A stretch of DNA of 8,999 nt from the NCBI GenBank assembly GCA_965370415.1, contig CBDUTJ010000064.1, positions 1-8,999 on the forward strand, in the 5' to 3' direction. A program made the translations under genes and the position numbers. Positions 1 to 7,016 of this stretch are shown here, piece after piece; position 1 is the stretch's first letter, and the number at the start of each line of letters is the position of its first letter. This stretch comes from JACNIV01 sp965370415. Its GTDB lineage: Bacteria; Cloacimonadota; Cloacimonadia; Cloacimonadales; TCS61. Under the pieces are notes generated by a model. That model was given only the letters and a program-made list of their open reading frames with translations, was not told the DNA's origin and made no database searches.

Positions 1-2709
1 TTTCCTGATATTTTGATTGGGCGGTTGTCATATCAAGATCAGATGCAACTGAATACAATAGTTAGTAAGATAATCAACTATGAAAGAAATCCTGTAATGG
101 GAAATGACTGGATGAAACGTGCGCTAATGATAAGTTATGTAACTGAAAGCTACTGGTTATATTATTCTCCAAGAGAAACCGTGATGGCAGCACGGGAAAA
201 ACTACTGGATTTTGAATTCACAGAAGTTGATACATTTATTTCTCCCTGGCAATCCGGTGCATATAATCTGGCAAATAAGATAAATTCGGGTCATACTTTC
301 CTTAATTATCGAGGAGCTGGAGGACCTGAATATTGGGCTGGATGTTACGGAGCTATGTTCAGTACTAACGATATATATACACTACTAAATAATGGTTTTA
401 TGCTGCCTATGGTAACCAGCATGACCTGTGGTGGCGGAGATTTTGCATATTCATATAATCCATCTTGCTTTGGTGAAGCCTGGCTGAATGCAGGCTCACC
501 ATCCGTTCCCAAAGGGGCTATCGGTTTTATAGGACCCAGTGAATACGATACTAAAACCTGGTTCAATAATGCCTACGATCTGGGAATTTACCAGGGAATA
601 ACGCAGGAAGACCTTTTCAGATGCGGGGAAATGCTGTTACGTGGCAAGATGGAACTATATATTAACTACCCGAATAACCATGCCTGGGGAAGCGCCCTGA
701 ATTCAGATCAATTCTATTTTTATGTATATAACCTGATAGGTGATCCGGGTCTGCGAGTATGGACTGATATTCCCAGAGAAGTGGAAATGGATTTTGAAAC
801 TGAGATCAATACAGGTTACAATTACCTGCATGTTCAGATAGACAATACAATAGAAGATCCTGAAGATTTTACGATTGCCATTACAAATGCAGACAGCTTG
901 ATAGCAGTAGGAATTACCGACGAGAATGGTATGGTAGATATTCCAATAAATTTACCTGTTGGTACTTATACAGTTACTTCATCCAAATATGGCTGTATTC
1001 CACAGGAAGTAGACCTGGATGTGATCGAAGAGAATACGATCTGCCTGAATTCATTTATATTAGACGAAACCATAGCCGGTGAAACAATCGATCTGGAAAT
1101 TACGATCCAGAATACAGGAGATATTACTGCTACAGATATTCAGATTTCTCTTGAATCTTATGAAGATTTTCTCACAGTTACTTCCGGTCCGGTTAATATA
1201 ATCCAGCTTGAAGCAGGTGAAATATACAACGGTTATTTCCAATTTGAAATTGAAAATAACTGGAGAAACGGCTTATCTACCAGAGTATTTTTACAGGTTA
1301 ATTCCAGTTATGGCGAACAGGATTTTATTATTCCTTTTGAAATTTTCTCACCTGAATTCTGTATATCGGAATTCATGGTGAATAATGCCGAAGGCTGCCT
1401 TCTTCAAAACGAAGTAAACGAAGTCTATTTACAATTGCTTAATTGTGGAAACCTTGATTCGGAAGCACTTGAGGTGGATCTTTTGAGTATGAACACTAAT
1501 TCAGAAATAATAAGTGGAACCAGTTCCATAAGTCCACTCACAGTTAATACTACTGGAATGACAGCCGTTCCTTTTCAGATTGAGATTTTCAATTCCATAT
1601 CTGGAGAACTGGCATCTTTCAGATTGGATGTATCAGATTCCGAAACAATTCTTCAGCAGCTTGATTTTACAATTCCGATCGGAATAATTTCGGAAGAAAG
1701 TCCTACTTTCAGCAACTACGGCTATTATGCTATAGAATCTAACGATATCGGAAATTTCACTGCACCACAGTACAATTGGATAGAGCTTGATCCTTCTTAT
1801 GGAGGTATGGGTACTCTAATTACAGGAGGGCATACAACCAGCGATGGATCTGTAACAAATGTCGACTTACCATTCACATTCCAGTATTTTGGAGAAGCTT
1901 ACGATCAGGCATCTATCTGTTCAAATGGCTGGATTGGAATGGGAACAAGCGAAATAATGTTTCATCTTAACAGGAACATTCCTTCCGGAGCCGGTCCAAA
2001 AGCAATGATAGCTCCTTTCTGGGATAACCTAACTAACGGGAATATTTATGCTTACTATAACGAGGATGAGCATTATTTCGTAATTGAATGGTCTGATTTC
2101 AGAAGTTACTACAATTTCAGTTTCGAGATATTTGAAGTAATTCTATATGATCCGCTGTATTATCCTACTGAAACCGGAGATGGAGAAATCCTGTTCCAAT
2201 ACAAAGATATTAACAATGTAGACCAGGAGCACAACTATGCTACAATAGGCATCGAGAATAAAGAACAAACAGATGGTCTGCTGCTTTCTTTTGCCAATAT
2301 TTATCCTGCTACAGCACATCAAATCCAGGACGAAACTGCTATTTTTATATCCACATGCCAGGAATCTTATGTTTATTACGACGAAGAAGTTATCTCACTA
2401 AATACTTATAGCTTGGAACAAAACTATCCCAATCCATTCAATCCAACAACGACGATTACTTTCAATCTCGCAACAAAGGATGAAAAGAACGCAGAGCTTG
2501 TAATCTATAATCTGAAAGGGCAGAAAGTGAAAGATCTTTCCCCGAGCTTGTGTCATCCTGAGTTTATCGAAGGACGAGGGCAAAATAAATACAGCGTTAC
2601 CTGGAATGGTACTGACCAAAACAAACAACCTGTTTCCAGCGGGATATATTTCTACAAATTAAAAATAGGTAGTTACCAAAAAGTAAAGAAGATGTTATTG
2701 CTGAAGTAG
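1..2709 (+). CDS. Gingipain-like (peptidase C25 family) secreted protein with type IX secretion tail, 5'-truncated by window edge
   Basis: The frame is open from base 1, where it reads FPDILIGRLS, a typical strand of C25 peptidases, so the true start lies outside the window. Residues are counted from base 1. Residues 1-260 match the C25 caspase-like core: NYRGAGG around 102-108, the nucleophile-type Cys143 in SMTCGGGDF, and the GDP strand at 247-249. The usual GHG histidine is replaced by Ala106, so proteolytic activity is doubtful. A gingipain-type Ig-like domain follows (about 260-345), then two CARDB-like beta domains (about 355-560). Next is a beta-sandwich (about 571-785) with SNGWIGMG and APFWDNL, a pattern I associate with secreted Cloacimonadota proteins. 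The end is a Por/T9SS sorting domain (about 801-902) with YPNPFNPTTTI and SSGIYFYKL, ending in a lysine-rich KKMLLLK. I infer export and surface attachment or release. The sorting tail carries an inserted repeat. The family call is firm; whether it is an enzyme or a pseudoenzyme is open. Confidence 0.88.
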   Translation, partial: FPDILIGRLSYQDQMQLNTIVSKIINYERNPVMGNDWMKRALMISYVTESYWLYYSPRETVMAAREKLLDFEFTEVDTFISPWQSGAYNLANKINSGHTFLNYRGAGGPEYWAGCYGAMFSTNDIYTLLNNGFMLPMVTSMTCGGGDFAYSYNPSCFGEAWLNAGSPSVPKGAIGFIGPSEYDTKTWFNNAYDLGIYQGITQEDLFRCGEMLLRGKMELYINYPNNHAWGSALNSDQFYFYVYNLIGDPGLRVWTDIPREVEMDFETEINTGYNYLHVQIDNTIEDPEDFTIAITNADSLIAVGITDENGMVDIPINLPVGTYTVTSSKYGCIPQEVDLDVIEENTICLNSFILDETIAGETIDLEITIQNTGDITATDIQISLESYEDFLTVTSGPVNIIQLEAGEIYNGYFQFEIENNWRNGLSTRVFLQVNSSYGEQDFIIPFEIFSPEFCISEFMVNNAEGCLLQNEVNEVYLQLLNCGNLDSEALEVDLLSMNTNSEIISGTSSISPLTVNTTGMTAVPFQIEIFNSISGELASFRLDVSDSETILQQLDFTIPIGIISEESPTFSNYGYYAIESNDIGNFTAPQYNWIELDPSYGGMGTLITGGHTTSDGSVTNVDLPFTFQYFGEAYDQASICSNGWIGMGTSEIMFHLNRNIPSGAGPKAMIAPFWDNLTNGNIYAYYNEDEHYFVIEWSDFRSYYNFSFEIFEVILYDPLYYPTETGDGEILFQYKDINNVDQEHNYATIGIENKEQTDGLLLSFANIYPATAHQIQDETAIFISTCQESYVYYDEEVISLNTYSLEQNYPNPFNPTTTITFNLATKDEKNAELVIYNLKGQKVKDLSPSLCHPEFIEGRGQNKYSVTWNGTDQNKQPVSSGIYFYKLKIGSYQKVKKMLLLK
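2541..2580 (+). repeat. Short palindromic repeat read in frame within the T9SS tail
   Basis: Arms TCATCCT (2553-2559) and AGGACGA (2571-2577) form an imperfect hairpin with one mismatch around GAGTTTATCGA. The plus-strand frame reads SPSLCHPEFIEGRGQ; the minus strand reads SSFDKLRMT. From memory, both peptides recur in unrelated predicted proteins from many bacteria because this palindromic repeat is dispersed in genomes. Here it lies between the GQKVKDL strand and the YSVTWNG strand of the sorting domain, replacing the usual short loop and keeping the frame open. Confidence 0.7.
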
Positions 2710-2819
2710 GGATAGCTCTAACTGCCAAGCCGAAGTAATATGAAAGCTTGAATTCACAAAATATTTGACAGATTTGAACAGGAAAATGAAAAATTTCGAA
2801 AATTTAATTTACTGCCTAA

Positions 2820-2846
2820 TTAAGCAGGATATGAATTGTTAAGCAG
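2820..2846. repeat. Direct repeat TTAAGCAG upstream of the unrecognised gene
   Basis: TTAAGCAG occurs at 2820-2827 and again at 2839-2846, a 19-base period. The first copy also pairs with CTGC at 2812-2815 to make a weak hairpin. The second copy contains GTTAAGC (2838-2844), which fits the integron recombination-core pattern GTTRRRY, though this may be chance. The remainder of the 168-base gap after the C25 gene is AT-rich, with TTTCGAAA at 2794-2801 and no clear terminator or promoter. Confidence 0.3.
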
Positions 2847-2877
2847 TCTAATGTATATTATAAGAAAGAGATGACGA

Positions 2878-3606
2878 ATGGATTATCGCAAACGAATCCT
2901 GGAAATTCACAGAGAGACAATCAGCTCTGAGGTTACACTGTTCAATCAATACTACAATAGATATCCACTTGTCACAGACTCACTACTTCCCTGTCATTTT
3001 ACTGGGGACATTGAAGAAATAGGCAAGATAGTAGTGATTAGCTTAAATCCTAAATATACCCCTGAGTGCACAGAACATGAGCAGAATGGCTGCAGTCTTG
3101 AAGAGTGGTATGACTTCTGCCGGAATAGGTTTAAGGAGTATCCGTGTGATATCTCAGTCAATCGAACCTTTAAGAATCTACGCAAGTTGCTAATAGTTCA
3201 GGACCGGTGGGGCGAACATACATGTCGATTTGATCTTCAAAAAGCTCTCATCAACATTGATTGGTGTCCATATTATTCCCGAAGATTTCCGACAATCTAT
3301 CCAGAACGAGTCCCAGATGACGTGAAGCTGATGTTGGATAGATGGGATAAGGTATTGGATGAGTTAATAGGCATCGCTGAGCCGAAACTACTTTTCGTAC
3401 ATGGAAAGACAATGGAAAATTGGGTTACAAAACGAGTTGAATTACAGGAAATCTGTGATCTCGAGAATGATCGTGGTAATTCGAGCCATGTTTGGGAAGG
3501 ACAGTTTATGGGAGTTCGATTGGTGTACCTTGAGCATGGCATCACGGTAGTCGGCAACAACAGGGCGCTTGCACGACTGGGGAGGATCTTGGGTGTCGCT
3601 TTGTAA
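2878..3606 (+). CDS. Unrecognised 242-residue protein, possibly uracil-DNA-glycosylase-like fold
   Basis: I do not recognise this protein with certainty. It is soluble, with no signal peptide or membrane segment. GDIEEIGKIVVISLNPKYTP (about 43-62) is a buried strand followed by an Asn-Pro turn, similar to the GxNP motif of uracil-DNA-glycosylase-like proteins. NIDWCPYYSRRF (about 126-137) resembles the second motif of hypothetical proteins of that superfamily, where Pro-[FY]-x-[ST] follows a strand. LLFVHGKTMENW (about 171-182) would be a later core strand. A classical C-terminal HPS motif is not visible, so catalysis is uncertain. ATG at 2878 is chosen because AAAGAG (2865-2870) lies 7 bases upstream; the ATG at 2871 is out of frame. 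It precedes the PIN-like gene by 42 bases on the same strand, so co-transcription is likely. The protein is real by length and composition; the fold is a guess. Confidence 0.75.
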   Translation: MDYRKRILEIHRETISSEVTLFNQYYNRYPLVTDSLLPCHFTGDIEEIGKIVVISLNPKYTPECTEHEQNGCSLEEWYDFCRNRFKEYPCDISVNRTFKNLRKLLIVQDRWGEHTCRFDLQKALINIDWCPYYSRRFPTIYPERVPDDVKLMLDRWDKVLDELIGIAEPKLLFVHGKTMENWVTKRVELQEICDLENDRGNSSHVWEGQFMGVRLVYLEHGITVVGNNRALARLGRILGVAL

Positions 3607-3618
3607 CTGTCATCTTAT

Positions 3619-3631
3619 AACGATCGTCGTT
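3619..3631. repeat. Small perfect hairpin between the two accessory genes
   Basis: AACGA (3619-3623) and TCGTT (3627-3631) pair around a three-base loop, with a possible further T-G pair. It overlaps GTTGGCT (3629-3635), which matches the attC core pattern GTTRRRY at six of seven positions, 13 bases before the next start codon. No T-run follows, so it is not a standard terminator. It may be a remnant of a recombination site or chance. Confidence 0.3.
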
Positions 3632-3648
3632 GGCTTTCTGAGAATATT

Positions 3649-4683
3649 ATGAAGCAAACTGAAATCTTAGCTTATTTAGATCACAATGTGTTAGATCTTA
3701 TGACTAAAGGAGATCCTCATAAAGTCAAAGAGTTGTTGAAAGGTGCCAGCCTGACTCCAGTTTATTCGAATGAGACTTTAAAGGAGATTCATCGCTCTAA
3801 AGGTTATGAAAATAAATTTTTAGAGTTATTGGAAGAGATTGACGCAAAATATATTGAGCCTGTTTTGAATGAGAAGTTTAAGCAAACAGGTCAAGCGAGA
3901 ATTCACGTTGTTTGCCCAAAAGCTATTTATGAACAATTTCTGAAAAATCTAGCAGAATCACCAAAGGGGAATTTTGGACTGTCAGAGATGCTCATGAAGT
4001 TTTACGGGGGCAAACAAGATGCTTCTTTCGAAGAAATATTTGCAAGCGGTGCAAATGAATTGCAACATTACATATTAGAGGCTCTCGATGAGCTGGAAAA
4101 TGTTCCCAAAATGAACTTACACGAAATAGAAAAACTTAAGGCATTATTTGCTGATCTCCCTGAAATGATGTTGACCCAAACTTCTTCTATGGCAGAGGAA
4201 CTGGATGCACGGGATGTATCACCCATATCAGCATTTGAAGAAGAAACTGGCATCGGTCCCAAAATACTCAATAACATCCGCCCTCCTAATGTTGTCATGA
4301 AGGTTTGGGAGGTAGTCTCAGAAAAAATTAATGCTCCAAACATTGATTTGGAAACATTCTTTGGAATTAAGTCACACGCTTTCGAAGAAGACTCTGATCG
4401 AGAACGAACGCTTCAAGAAAAAGTAAATGCTATATATCACCAATTAAATTTCCTGGGCTATTATCGCGATTCAAAAATGAAAAAGGAAAAACGCTTTAAA
4501 GCGTCCTTTAGTGATATGACCCATGCGGGTATCGCTTCTTTTTGTCATCTCTATTTATGTCGCGATGAGAGGTTGGTTATGAAAGCTGCAGCAGCCTTTG
4601 AGTATTTAGATGTTACAACAAAAATTTTGCACTATCAAGCTAACAAACCAATACAACCAACCGCTAACGCGTCGGCTGATTGA
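3649..4683 (+). CDS. PIN-like nuclease domain protein with long internal insertion
   Basis: The two ends of this 344-residue protein together look like a PIN-type nuclease fold. The N-terminus has strand AYLDHNVLDLM with Asp11 and Asn13, then TPVYSNETLKEI with Glu46. The C-terminus has SFSDMTHAGIASFCHLYLCRDERLVMKAAAAFEYL, with Asp289, His292 and Asp306, followed by DVTTKIL. These are the usual acidic positions for metal binding and RNA or DNA cleavage. Between them, about residues 55-280 form a largely helical, charged region unlike a normal PIN domain of about 130 residues; its role is unknown. The start at 3649 has only a weak GAGAA upstream (3640-3644), which suits translation coupled to the gene before it. 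The last residues, KPIQPTANASAD, are encoded by a repeat-like sequence. It could be a toxin, defence effector or RNA-processing enzyme; no typical antitoxin is adjacent. PIN-like assignment is moderate. Confidence 0.72.
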   Translation: MKQTEILAYLDHNVLDLMTKGDPHKVKELLKGASLTPVYSNETLKEIHRSKGYENKFLELLEEIDAKYIEPVLNEKFKQTGQARIHVVCPKAIYEQFLKNLAESPKGNFGLSEMLMKFYGGKQDASFEEIFASGANELQHYILEALDELENVPKMNLHEIEKLKALFADLPEMMLTQTSSMAEELDARDVSPISAFEEETGIGPKILNNIRPPNVVMKVWEVVSEKINAPNIDLETFFGIKSHAFEEDSDRERTLQEKVNAIYHQLNFLGYYRDSKMKKEKRFKASFSDMTHAGIASFCHLYLCRDERLVMKAAAAFEYLDVTTKILHYQANKPIQPTANASAD

Positions 4684-4693
4684 AGCGTTATCT
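4638..4693. repeat. Imperfect inverted repeat overlapping the PIN-like gene end, attC-like
   Basis: The ends AGCTAAC (4638-4644) and GTTATCT (4687-4693) are inverted copies at six of seven positions. Inside lie CAAT (4649-4652) with ATTG (4679-4682), and CCG (4661-4663) with CGG (4673-4675), so the strand could fold into a long interrupted stem. A second pairing, TAACGC (4665-4670) with GCGTTA (4685-4690), is also possible. The 56-base length and the position across a stop codon resemble an integron attC. The cores do not match RYYYAAC and GTTRRRY exactly. The encoded tail PIQPTANASAD is one I recall from the ends of unrelated hypothetical proteins, which suggests a dispersed repeat. Confidence 0.42.
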
Positions 4694-4727
4694 ACGGTTA
4701 TTTTCTTACATCTTTGCGTCTCTGTTT

Positions 4728-6266
4728 CTATTTCTTCATCTTCTCAAACTGGTCTTTTCCACCGGATAGCATAAAAGTCAAAGGAGCTACCTGTTTTGCA
4801 AGTTTGAGCATATTTCGAGTAGTATTTTTTATGTCCCATTGTGCATGAGCATCTTCTCTTAATCTCGATATATGGTAGAGTTCGCGAGGATTGACCGATA
4901 CCAGAATTCTGCGGCGATGAGCATTGGTTAAGCAATATTCTGCTGCTCTATTATATTTTATTTTGAATTTATAGAATAATTCTGAACTTCTGTTACAAAT
5001 TTCCATTAATTCTTTTTCTTTATTTATCGCTTTAATTGATTCCGGGATCGTGTAGCCAAGTTCAGGATTGTATTCTTGAGCTAATAATGTCATTAAACGG
5101 TGCCTTTTTAACTGAGCAAAGTTGCTTCCACTAACAATCAATTCATATTTCAGGTTACCGGTAAATTCAAATTCACGCGGTAAAGAATCGAATACTGAAA
5201 TATGTTTTAAGGCTTCTTTGAAGAATGTTTTCCCACGGTTTTGAGCAATGAGAATATGAAATGCAATTTTATATGAATCTTCGAAAGGCAATAATGAATT
5301 ATTATGAATTAAGGCAGCAGCAATGCTTATATCGATGTTATCTTCCCGGAAAAGAATTGCATTTCCTCCACTAATTTTTTCAGGAAAATGATCATCAGAT
5401 AAATTTCCCTGCGCGTTTGTAATTATTAATGCTACCATTTTCTTCAGGTTTTTTTTAGTGTATTTAAAGTGGTCATCCTGCAGCTCTGTTTTAAATGCTT
5501 TTTTAAATTCTTCCGGGTCTGTTAAGATGATGAGTGACGGGGCAACTTCTTTTGTAACATTAAATAGTTTTTGAGATAATTCTCTTGTTTCTGCAAGTTC
5601 CGAATACCGCATTGTTCTTATTGCATGTTCCAATGTTCTTGCGTTAAATGATAAGCCGAGTTGAGCTTGTGTTGCCAGGCTCAAAGCATACCTGGCATCT
5701 TCTTTTGCCCAGCCTTCCAGAGTGTTCTTGTGTCTGTTCATTTTGTCAGAAATTCCTTTTTTGGATGCTATTCTCGCTTTTTCTGCAAGTATTTTATTTG
5801 CTCCATACTGGTATTGGACCAATTTCTCAAGATTATTTAAGTAGAAGTTATTTTGAAGCTTTACTAATTTTACGAAAGTCTCTTTGTCCTGTTGGCTGAA
5901 TTCGGTTGGCGTTATGAAATCTCCTTCCAAAGTAATATAACGTTGTGATTTCTCTGTATAAGCACTGCCGATACGTCTTGCTTCCAGTTCTTCCAGTGCT
6001 AATCGTGAGATGCCTAAGATGTCAAAATTAAAGTATGCATGTTCTGCTACGGAATGGTGACTCATGCCAAAAACGATCGCTCTGTTTGATCTTCTGGCTT
6101 TTTCTACTTGTTCCCTGGCTTCTGCTCTTAGTTCTGGAACATCTCTCGGGTCTCGGCTGATGCGCGCATAAGCTGCAGAGATGGTTTCGGGAGTAGCAAT
6201 GTTCTTGTTTGGAAGTTGCTCGATAAGATGTTTATCAATATTATATCCGGCTATTGTTACTTTCAT
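4728..6266 (-). CDS. Two-domain ThyX-family (FAD-dependent thymidylate synthase-like) protein
   Basis: ThyX makes dTMP from dUMP with FAD, NADPH and methylene-tetrahydrofolate. A usual ThyX has about 220-250 residues; this one has 512 and shows the fold twice. Domain 1 has HHSVAEH (70-76), LGISRLALEELEARR (84-98), SQRY (107-110), and NARTLEHAIRTM (208-219). Domain 2 has ELIVSGSNFAQLKRHR (375-390) and NPRELYHISRLREDAHAQWDIK (459-480). The signature RHRxxSxNExSxRY is split: domain 1 keeps the SxRY end but lacks RHR, and domain 2 keeps RHR but lacks SxRY. I recall that chlamydial ThyX is also double-length. ATG at 6266 is chosen because GAGG (6271-6274) precedes it by four bases. Its upstream region runs into the hairpin array after 64 bases. 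It converges with the PIN-like gene, 44 bases apart, with no clear terminator between. Family membership is strong; activity as a thymidylate synthase is likely but not shown. Confidence 0.88.
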   Translation of the reverse strand: MKVTIAGYNIDKHLIEQLPNKNIATPETISAAYARISRDPRDVPELRAEAREQVEKARRSNRAIVFGMSHHSVAEHAYFNFDILGISRLALEELEARRIGSAYTEKSQRYITLEGDFITPTEFSQQDKETFVKLVKLQNNFYLNNLEKLVQYQYGANKILAEKARIASKKGISDKMNRHKNTLEGWAKEDARYALSLATQAQLGLSFNARTLEHAIRTMRYSELAETRELSQKLFNVTKEVAPSLIILTDPEEFKKAFKTELQDDHFKYTKKNLKKMVALIITNAQGNLSDDHFPEKISGGNAILFREDNIDISIAAALIHNNSLLPFEDSYKIAFHILIAQNRGKTFFKEALKHISVFDSLPREFEFTGNLKYELIVSGSNFAQLKRHRLMTLLAQEYNPELGYTIPESIKAINKEKELMEICNRSSELFYKFKIKYNRAAEYCLTNAHRRRILVSVNPRELYHISRLREDAHAQWDIKNTTRNMLKLAKQVAPLTFMLSGGKDQFEKMKK

Positions 6267-6330
6267 TTTACCTCGTTTTAATTTTTTACTCTATTACGCA
6301 CCTACGGAGCTCTCCCTTTTTATCTTCTAC

Positions 6331-6540
6331 CACAGGGCTTACTACGCCCTGAGCTACTAATATTTCGCTCCGATGGAGCTTTATATTACCACTATCTTAT
6401 ACCGCACTTTATGTTGATCCCACGGAACTTCATCATATTGATTCATCCCTACAACGCCGTAGGTGTGATATATTTGTAACCCGATGCGTAAGCGTCGGGC
6501 AAAATAAGAAAAAACACACCAGCACCAGAGGTGCGGCATA
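6331..6540. repeat. Hairpin array, copy A (thyX side)
   Basis: Five hairpins can be read. CAGGGC/GCCCTG is at 6333-6351, GCTCC/GGAGC at 6367-6379, and CCTAC/GTAGG at 6448-6463. An 8-bp stem with one wobble pair around loop GTAA is at 6480-6499, and GCACC/GGTGC around AGA is at 6522-6534. The same units recur in copy B. Copy A differs by about 60 extra bases (6387-6447) between the second and third hairpins. It occupies the region upstream of thyX, and together with the 64 bases before it fills the 274-base gap between thyX and the transposase gene. A further related-looking fragment, CACCTACGGAGCTC, lies at 6299-6312. Confidence 0.75.
6509..6534 (-). terminator. Possible intrinsic terminator after the transposase gene
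   Basis: Read on the minus strand, hairpin GCACC-TCT-GGTGC (6534-6522) is followed after seven bases by six T residues (6514-6509), starting just 6 bases past the transposase stop codon. The gap between stem and T-run is longer than in a standard terminator, and the hairpin is also a unit of the repeat array, so termination may be incidental. Confidence 0.3.
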
Positions 6541-6993
6541 CTAATTAAAAATATATTTCTCATCGTAATCGATACCAAATGAATCCAACAATTTTCGATA
6601 CTCTTCCTTGAAAGATATTTTCTTATGATGTTTCTTTTGATTTCTAATGTACCTGCAAACCTTATCTATCTGAGAATGAGAATATGAAAATGCTCCATAT
6701 CCGCTTTGCCAATGGAATTTACCAACAAACCACTTCTTTTCGTTAATAAATTTTGATGAATTTGCTTTTATATCTCTAACTAAATCAGATAAAGAGCAAT
6801 CTGGTTTAACACCGATTAAAATATGAATATGATCAGATATACCATTAATTTGGAATATTTTTTGTCCACAATTGTTAACAATTCCAGAAATGTATTTGAA
6901 TATCTCTGGTTCAATTTCATTTCTGATTAGGTTTTGCCTTCCCTTAACACCGAAAACCAACATAATATAAATTTGTGTGTATGTATTTGCCAT
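6541..6993 (-). CDS. tnpA: IS200/IS605-family Y1 transposase (REP-associated type)
   Basis: This 150-residue protein has the full layout of a single-strand DNA transposase of the HUH Y1 type. It starts MANTYTQIYIMLVFGVKGRQ, has the metal-binding HIH at residues 55-57 in GISDHIHILIGV, and the region IKANSSKFINEKK-W followed by KFHWQSGYGAFSYS. The probable nucleophile is Tyr115 in the helix CRYIRNQKKHH, with Gln119 one turn later. The C-terminus EEYRKLLDSFGIDYDEKYIF is typical of the version common in Bacteroidetes-like genomes. Length is normal and no frame break is visible, so it could be active. AAAAGGA (7001-7007) precedes the ATG by seven bases. Such enzymes nick and join at hairpins in single-stranded DNA; the hairpin arrays on both sides are plausible substrates. 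The stop codon directly abuts array copy A. No tnpB partner is present. Confidence 0.92.
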   Translation of the reverse strand: MANTYTQIYIMLVFGVKGRQNLIRNEIEPEIFKYISGIVNNCGQKIFQINGISDHIHILIGVKPDCSLSDLVRDIKANSSKFINEKKWFVGKFHWQSGYGAFSYSHSQIDKVCRYIRNQKKHHKKISFKEEYRKLLDSFGIDYDEKYIFN

Positions 6994-7016
6994 TATTGTG
7001 TCCTTTTCACTATTCC

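Noticed and set aside
2398..2628. Minus-strand reading frame containing SSFDKLRMT
   Set aside because: It lies opposite the well-supported T9SS tail; the recognisable peptide comes from the palindromic repeat and not from a real gene.
2765..2800. TTGACA at 2765-2770 as a -35 promoter box
   Set aside because: No TATAAT-like element lies 16-18 bases downstream, and this lineage may use a different promoter pattern, so a promoter is not supported.
4684..4727. Bidirectional terminator between the convergent PIN-like gene and thyX
   Set aside because: No compact GC-rich stem followed by a T-run is present on either strand; the nearby inverted repeat lies mainly within the coding end.
4744..4935. 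Minus-strand frame overlapping the end of thyX in another phase
   Set aside because: Its sequence is a shifted copy of the conserved ThyX C-terminus, and the main frame has no break there, so there is no frameshift or extra gene.
6381..6578. Minus-strand 65-codon frame downstream of the transposase
   Set aside because: It overlaps the transposase end and the hairpin array, has no ribosome binding site, and its composition reflects repeat sequence.
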